Assembly (NCBI RefSeq): GCF_900496995.4
Contig: NC_044005.1
Location: forward strand, 29,492,363 to 29,556,362
Origin: Aquila chrysaetos chrysaetos
Lineage: Eukaryota; Chordata; Aves; Accipitriformes; Accipitridae
Direction of reading: 5' to 3'
Length of the DNA: 64,000 nt
The notes under the pieces were generated by a model, which saw only the letters and a list, made by a program, of their open reading frames with translations, did not search any database and had not been told where the DNA came from. The position numbers and the translations under genes were made by a program. Shown here in pieces: positions 56,181-64,000 of the stretch (position 1 is the first letter of the stretch; each line of letters begins with the position of its first letter).

Positions 56181-59100
56181 GGGCAAAAGGCACGTTAGCC
56201 AATGCCGACTACCAGTGTGAAAACGGCTGGAGGGGGAAGCATCCGAAACACCCTTTTTATGGGACTGAGGAGCGAGTAATTTTTACTTTTTTTTTCTTAA
56301 AGGCGTTGGAGCCAATGGCTGTAACGTGAACTTACTTACATGGTAGCAAGAGCTATCATTCAATCCTGTATCATTAAGAATAGCTTGCAAAGAATGATAG
56401 TCTGTAGCATAGATGGGCTCTTAGGCACTTTACTAGTCGTATTATCAAAGCCTTATCCAGATCCCATGACAAATTAAAGTCCCAGGTAAAGTATAGATGT
56501 ACCAGACTTACAATTATTCTAGCACAAGGCAGCAAATGTTCCCCTGTTATGAAAAGGACTGACAGACAGAATGTACTATCAAATATATGATTGCAGAAGC
56601 ACATGAATGAAAGATTAGAGTACTATTTTAGATAGCACAGGACTGAGCACCTGGTTTGTATGTTAAAACAAAAACTGCAATGAAACTAATGTAAGGGCAC
56701 TTAAATACCTCTTACCCTTAGTAGAGTTTACATTCTGTTTAATAAGGACTGGTTGAAATAGGGTAGCAGCTCTTAAAGAACAGCATTAAATCATCAGCCA
56801 GCCAACTTGCTCTCCTTTGCCTCTACTGCAATTACAGCAGCTGTACAGTAACACTGAAGTTAATCTTTCGCCTCCCAGACTATTAGCGTTTGCAACTTAG
56901 ACAAGTTTAATAGATTTAGCAAGTGTCAATATTGAAAGTCCTGAGGAAAGGTAAAGACTGTTAACAAATAAACCCATGCTTGTTCTTTTCCATGGCTATT
57001 TGTGTATGTTACTACTTAATTGTCCAGCTCCTATCACACAGCTATCTATTGACCATCAGAACTGTTTCCTCTTAAGAATAGTTGCCATGAACTACATGCA
57101 TCCTTTGCCCTAGCTGTAATAACAGGATATTTGAACTGCCAAGGTCCTCCTCTTTCTTGAAGGAGTAAAACAATTCCATCAAACCTGTTCTTCTAGCCCT
57201 GTGGGTAGGATTTTCCTTGAAAAGGCAGCAAAGTGATAAAGCATGCACCAACAATACATAATTATTCCACAGCTGGTGAAGGTCTTCCACTTTTACAGAA
57301 CAACCACCATCTTCCAAAAAAGTAAACATGCAACAGATACCTATTTCTGTATTAGTGTGCTGGATGTCAAAGCTTATTAACAACCCATAGCCAAAGAAAA
57401 GGGTGACTGCAGGATGTCACTGATTTTGAAGTAAGGATGCACTTCTAAGACAGAAATAGAGTTGAGCTTACTTTGTACGTTACTCTCTTGTCCGTTGGCT
57501 CCTTCTAGTGGCTTTCTCCGGGCGCTACAATTGCCTAATTACCTAAACCTTTCCTTACCTACTTCCAAGTTCTCAATGAACTTCATTTAGCCATGTGTCC
57601 AGACACCAAAACAGCAGACAAACTTGTCTGAGCAGCAGTAACAGCTTTCAGTAAGATAGACACAGAAAGGTAGACTTCAGTTTTCTAAGTACTTCTAGTG
57701 AAGTTTGTTTGCCTCTAACTTCTCAGGCTTCTTGTATGCCAGAGAAGACTTTTCTGCAGGACACGGTGAGATCCTGTGGAGGACGAGTACAAGAAACCTA
57801 ATGCAAGAAAATGGCGCTGGGGGACCTGTTACTCATGGTACTTGCTGGCAATGTTTTACATGGCCTCTCCTAGCTTGATGCAATTAAGTCTCTAATTCAG
57901 AATACCAAACTGAGAGAACACATACAACATGATAGCTTCTGTTCTCCTGCAACAACTTTAGGATTTTCTTCTACACATTGTGCTCTGCAGGATCCACAAA
58001 CATAACAATAATTATTGCCCACACTCCCAAAGTGTTGTTCCCCTATAAAGCTGTGAGAGAATTTTATAGGTGCTCCTATACAGTTGAACTCAGCTTTTAA
58101 GTTCCTCCAATGTGATTTTTTTTTTTTTTTTTTTAAACTTGAGATCTTTAGGCAATTATTCCAAGCAGGCTCCAAAGTCTTTTCTACCTAGCACATTAAG
58201 GTAAGAGCAATATACTGCTATTTGTTTATTCCAGTGTATACCTTAGAAATAACAATTGACACATCTTATACTTCAAAGGAAATGCTTTCTGAACTTGCTC
58301 TTGCCTCTGCCAACACACAGCTAGTGATAGCTCTCTTCCTGTCTGCTAGGAGCGGTAGTAGTTTGGAAACAGTGAACCAAAGACTAAAAGTAAATATATG
58401 CAATTAATTGAAAATAGAAAGTGTTAATTGTTGGTAACTTGACAGTCTGACTGAGCCTGTCCAGACGCACAATGCTTCACTGTTCATCCTCAATATGCCT
58501 GTTCATGTTTAATTTACAACAAAAGCATTCAACTTAACCATCCACTCTCCCCTACCGACTGCATTCCAAACCAAGATTTATTCGCTACGCTCTGCTGCAT
58601 GGTTTTGTATATTGCATTGGTTTCTACTGCTCAAGTACTGAAAAATACTATAAAAAAAGATAAACAGTTTTAGTAAACAGACACCACTTAAGTAGCTGAG
58701 GACAGTGTGCCTTCAAGCTGGTGATATGCAAGGACTCATCCTTTTGTTACATTTAAAATACTAAGACCAACTTTACCGAGCCTTTTGCAGACTAATGCTA
58801 TACATAAAATGCAGTGCTGTAGGTAAATGGCATACCTTAAGATTTTTCAGCGTCCTCCATATATTGAATACACATACCACTAATGGTGCAGAAGATACTT
58901 CCACATTATAAACTAAGTTACAGCACACCTATGTTTTATTAGCACAGGAGCATAATTACCTATATAAGCTATTCACTGTCAGCTGTTAGCTGCCACCTTC
59001 TCAAAGAACTGGCTGACAGAGGGACACATTTGTTTTAATTACTGCATTTAATTTTTATCTTATCTAAGCAACAGGGACAGGTGTCCATTTACAACCCAAG

Positions 59101-59526
59101 CGTTCTGCAGTATATTAAAATAAATTCATAATATACCCTCTTGCCTTAAGGGTGAAATATCTTACTGTATTTGCCAAGGTGTACGTTGGATTTCAAGGTT
59201 CATCTGGTCTACTTAGTTTCTGAAGTATGCCTATAGATTCCACCCCTTTGAGACCAACATAGAAACTGAAATATTAAAAAGAAATGCTATAGGAAATTAA
59301 GATCAGATTGTAGCCGAGTTGGGGCAATATGCTCTGTCAGATACAGCTATCTGTGTCTTACTTTAAATTCAGTACCAGCACAGAATTCCATCTACTACAT
59401 ATTAGAAATTATCTCCACAACAAAAGAACTGCTTAACTGGCAGCCTGGTATGAAGATTATCTTCAGTATACAAGACAGCTTAAGACCTACATACCTGCAT
59501 GTTGATAGCAACAACTAAAACATCAG
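56181..59526. other. Intergenic region between FAM177A1 promoter and SRP54 3' end
   Basis: About 3.3 kb of AT-rich sequence with a poly(T) run at about 58118-58134. No gene or named repeat is recognisable apart from the LTR that follows. Confidence 0.65.
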
Positions 59527-59975
59527 TGTGTTAAGTAGCACTTATCCCAAGTCAAGGATTTTTCAGGTTCCCATGCTGTGCCAGCAAGCAGGTACACAAG
59601 AAGCTGGGAGGGAGCATAGCCAGGGCAGCTGACCCAAAGTAGCCAAAGGGATATTCCATGTGATAGAATGTCATGCTCTGTACATAAACTTGGGGGAGGG
59701 GGTGGCTGGGACAGGTGGATCACTGCTCAGGGAGTGGCTGGGCATTGGTCAGCAGGTGGTGAGCAACTGTATTGTGCATCACTTGTCTTTTATTTCTCTC
59801 CTTTTTTTGTTATCTTCCTTTTCATTACAATTATTATATTTTATTTCAATTATTAAACTGTTCTTATCTCAACCCATGAGTTTTACTTTTTCCAATTCTC
59901 CTCCCCATCCCACCGGGGGGGAGGAGAATTGAAAAACAGCATGGTGCTTAGTTGCCAGCTGGGGTTAAACCACAA
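59527..59975 (+). mobile_element. Avian endogenous retroviral LTR, solo type
   Basis: The order of features matches a widespread avian ERV LTR as I remember it: CACAAGAAGCTGGGAGGGAG, AGCCAAAGGGATATTCCATG, a TATA-like TACATAAA (59681-59688), GGCTGGGCATTGGTC, a pyrimidine-rich stretch, AATTATTAAACTG with the polyadenylation signal ATTAAA (59852-59857), TCTCAACCCATGAGTTTTAC, and a 3' end GCTGGGGTTAAACCACAA. The left border is approximate. No gag/pol/env sequence flanks it, so it looks solo. It lies downstream of SRP54 and points against it. Confidence 0.75.
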
Positions 59976-60414
59976 GGAAATAATCTCATTACATACTGAT
60001 AAAGACAGTTATGAAAGAACTGAACAAACAGGCCATTCCCTTGTTTATAACCACTTAAATTTTATTTTACAGTATATTTGTGACATTTTATGTTACTATA
60101 ACCAAAGATCAGGGTTGTTTACAAATATAATGGCTGCCATTTGATGTAAACAATTAAAAAGTGTCTCTAAATATTAAAATTTTACATCATGATATTGTTT
60201 TATTAAATTTAATCACTCTTTGTGCCATCAGGTATTAATGGAGAGGAACTAAATTTAAGCAAAAATAGTTTTCAGAAATTAGATGTAGAAACTGAGAAGC
60301 CTGAATAAGATTTCAAAAGACCACTCCCCCCATCACTGTAAAAAGGAAGAAAGCAAATTCTTTCACTGAAGTTGCAAAGAAGAGTCAACCAAGTCCATTT
60401 TTATTAAGGCTTCT
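59976..60414 (-). terminator. SRP54: SRP54 3'UTR with candidate polyadenylation signals
   Basis: Minus-strand AATAAA candidates lie at 60199-60204 (about 210 nt after the stop) and 60061-60066. One at 60400-60405 is too close to the stop to be likely. Which is used cannot be told from sequence. Confidence 0.4.
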
Positions 60415-63903
<3,489 letters not shown>

Positions 63904-64000
63904 TTATAAAATGGCCTCCCAAAAACCACCAATCTTTTGTACCACCTATTAACATAATTAGCTAGGCATCATCAACACAATGCATCCTCACTGAAGTATC

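Noticed and set aside
54613..56329. Long open frames in the FAM177A1 CpG island (up to 252 codons)
   Set aside because: Same compositional cause. The only supported coding part is 55271-55357 on the minus strand.

Overview
This is nuclear DNA from a vertebrate, most probably a bird. Short exons with GT/AG borders lie in long AT-rich introns, two CpG islands mark promoters, and the recognisable repeats are CR1 LINE fragments and avian-type endogenous retroviral LTRs. I cannot name the species. There are no bacterial features, CRISPR arrays, rRNA genes or recognisable tRNA genes.

Four protein-coding genes can be rebuilt exon by exon. Together they match the vertebrate block SRP54 - FAM177A1 - PPP2R3C - PRORP (human 14q13), here in reverse orientation. 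From left to right: (1) PRORP on the minus strand, about 9.96-20.0 kb. It is 5'-complete for coding sequence, but its catalytic-domain exons lie beyond the left edge. (2) PPP2R3C on the plus strand, 20.37-36.17 kb. It is complete, with 13 coding exons and 450 residues, and is divergent from PRORP across a shared CpG-island promoter. (3) FAM177A1 on the minus strand, 39.28-55.36 kb. It is complete, with 5 coding exons and 213 residues, convergent with PPP2R3C, and has its own CpG island. (4) SRP54 on the minus strand, 60.4-63.9 kb. Only the seven 3' coding exons (end of the G domain plus the M domain) are in the window; the gene continues off the right edge.

The genes do not form a pathway. 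PRORP is the nuclease subunit of mitochondrial RNase P. PPP2R3C is a B''-type regulatory subunit of PP2A. FAM177A1 is a small, poorly understood protein. SRP54 is the signal-sequence-binding GTPase of the signal recognition particle. What they share is arrangement: a divergent promoter (PRORP/PPP2R3C), a convergent 3' pair (PPP2R3C/FAM177A1) and a head-to-tail pair (SRP54/FAM177A1).

The remaining sequence is intron or intergenic. It holds CR1 pieces at 30.8, 33.2 and 42.8 kb, an LTR with a 145-bp tandem repeat at 44.1-45.1 kb, a solo-type LTR at 59.5-60.0 kb, and many homopolymers and simple repeats. I found no new biological system. The observations most worth a second look are an in-frame upstream start for PPP2R3C, long homopolymers at SRP54 splice sites, a C-rich tract rich in CTAACC-like motifs at 4.6-5.8 kb, and the two LTRs. 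All exon borders were read by eye from splice signals, reading frame and remembered family sequence; no alignment was run.
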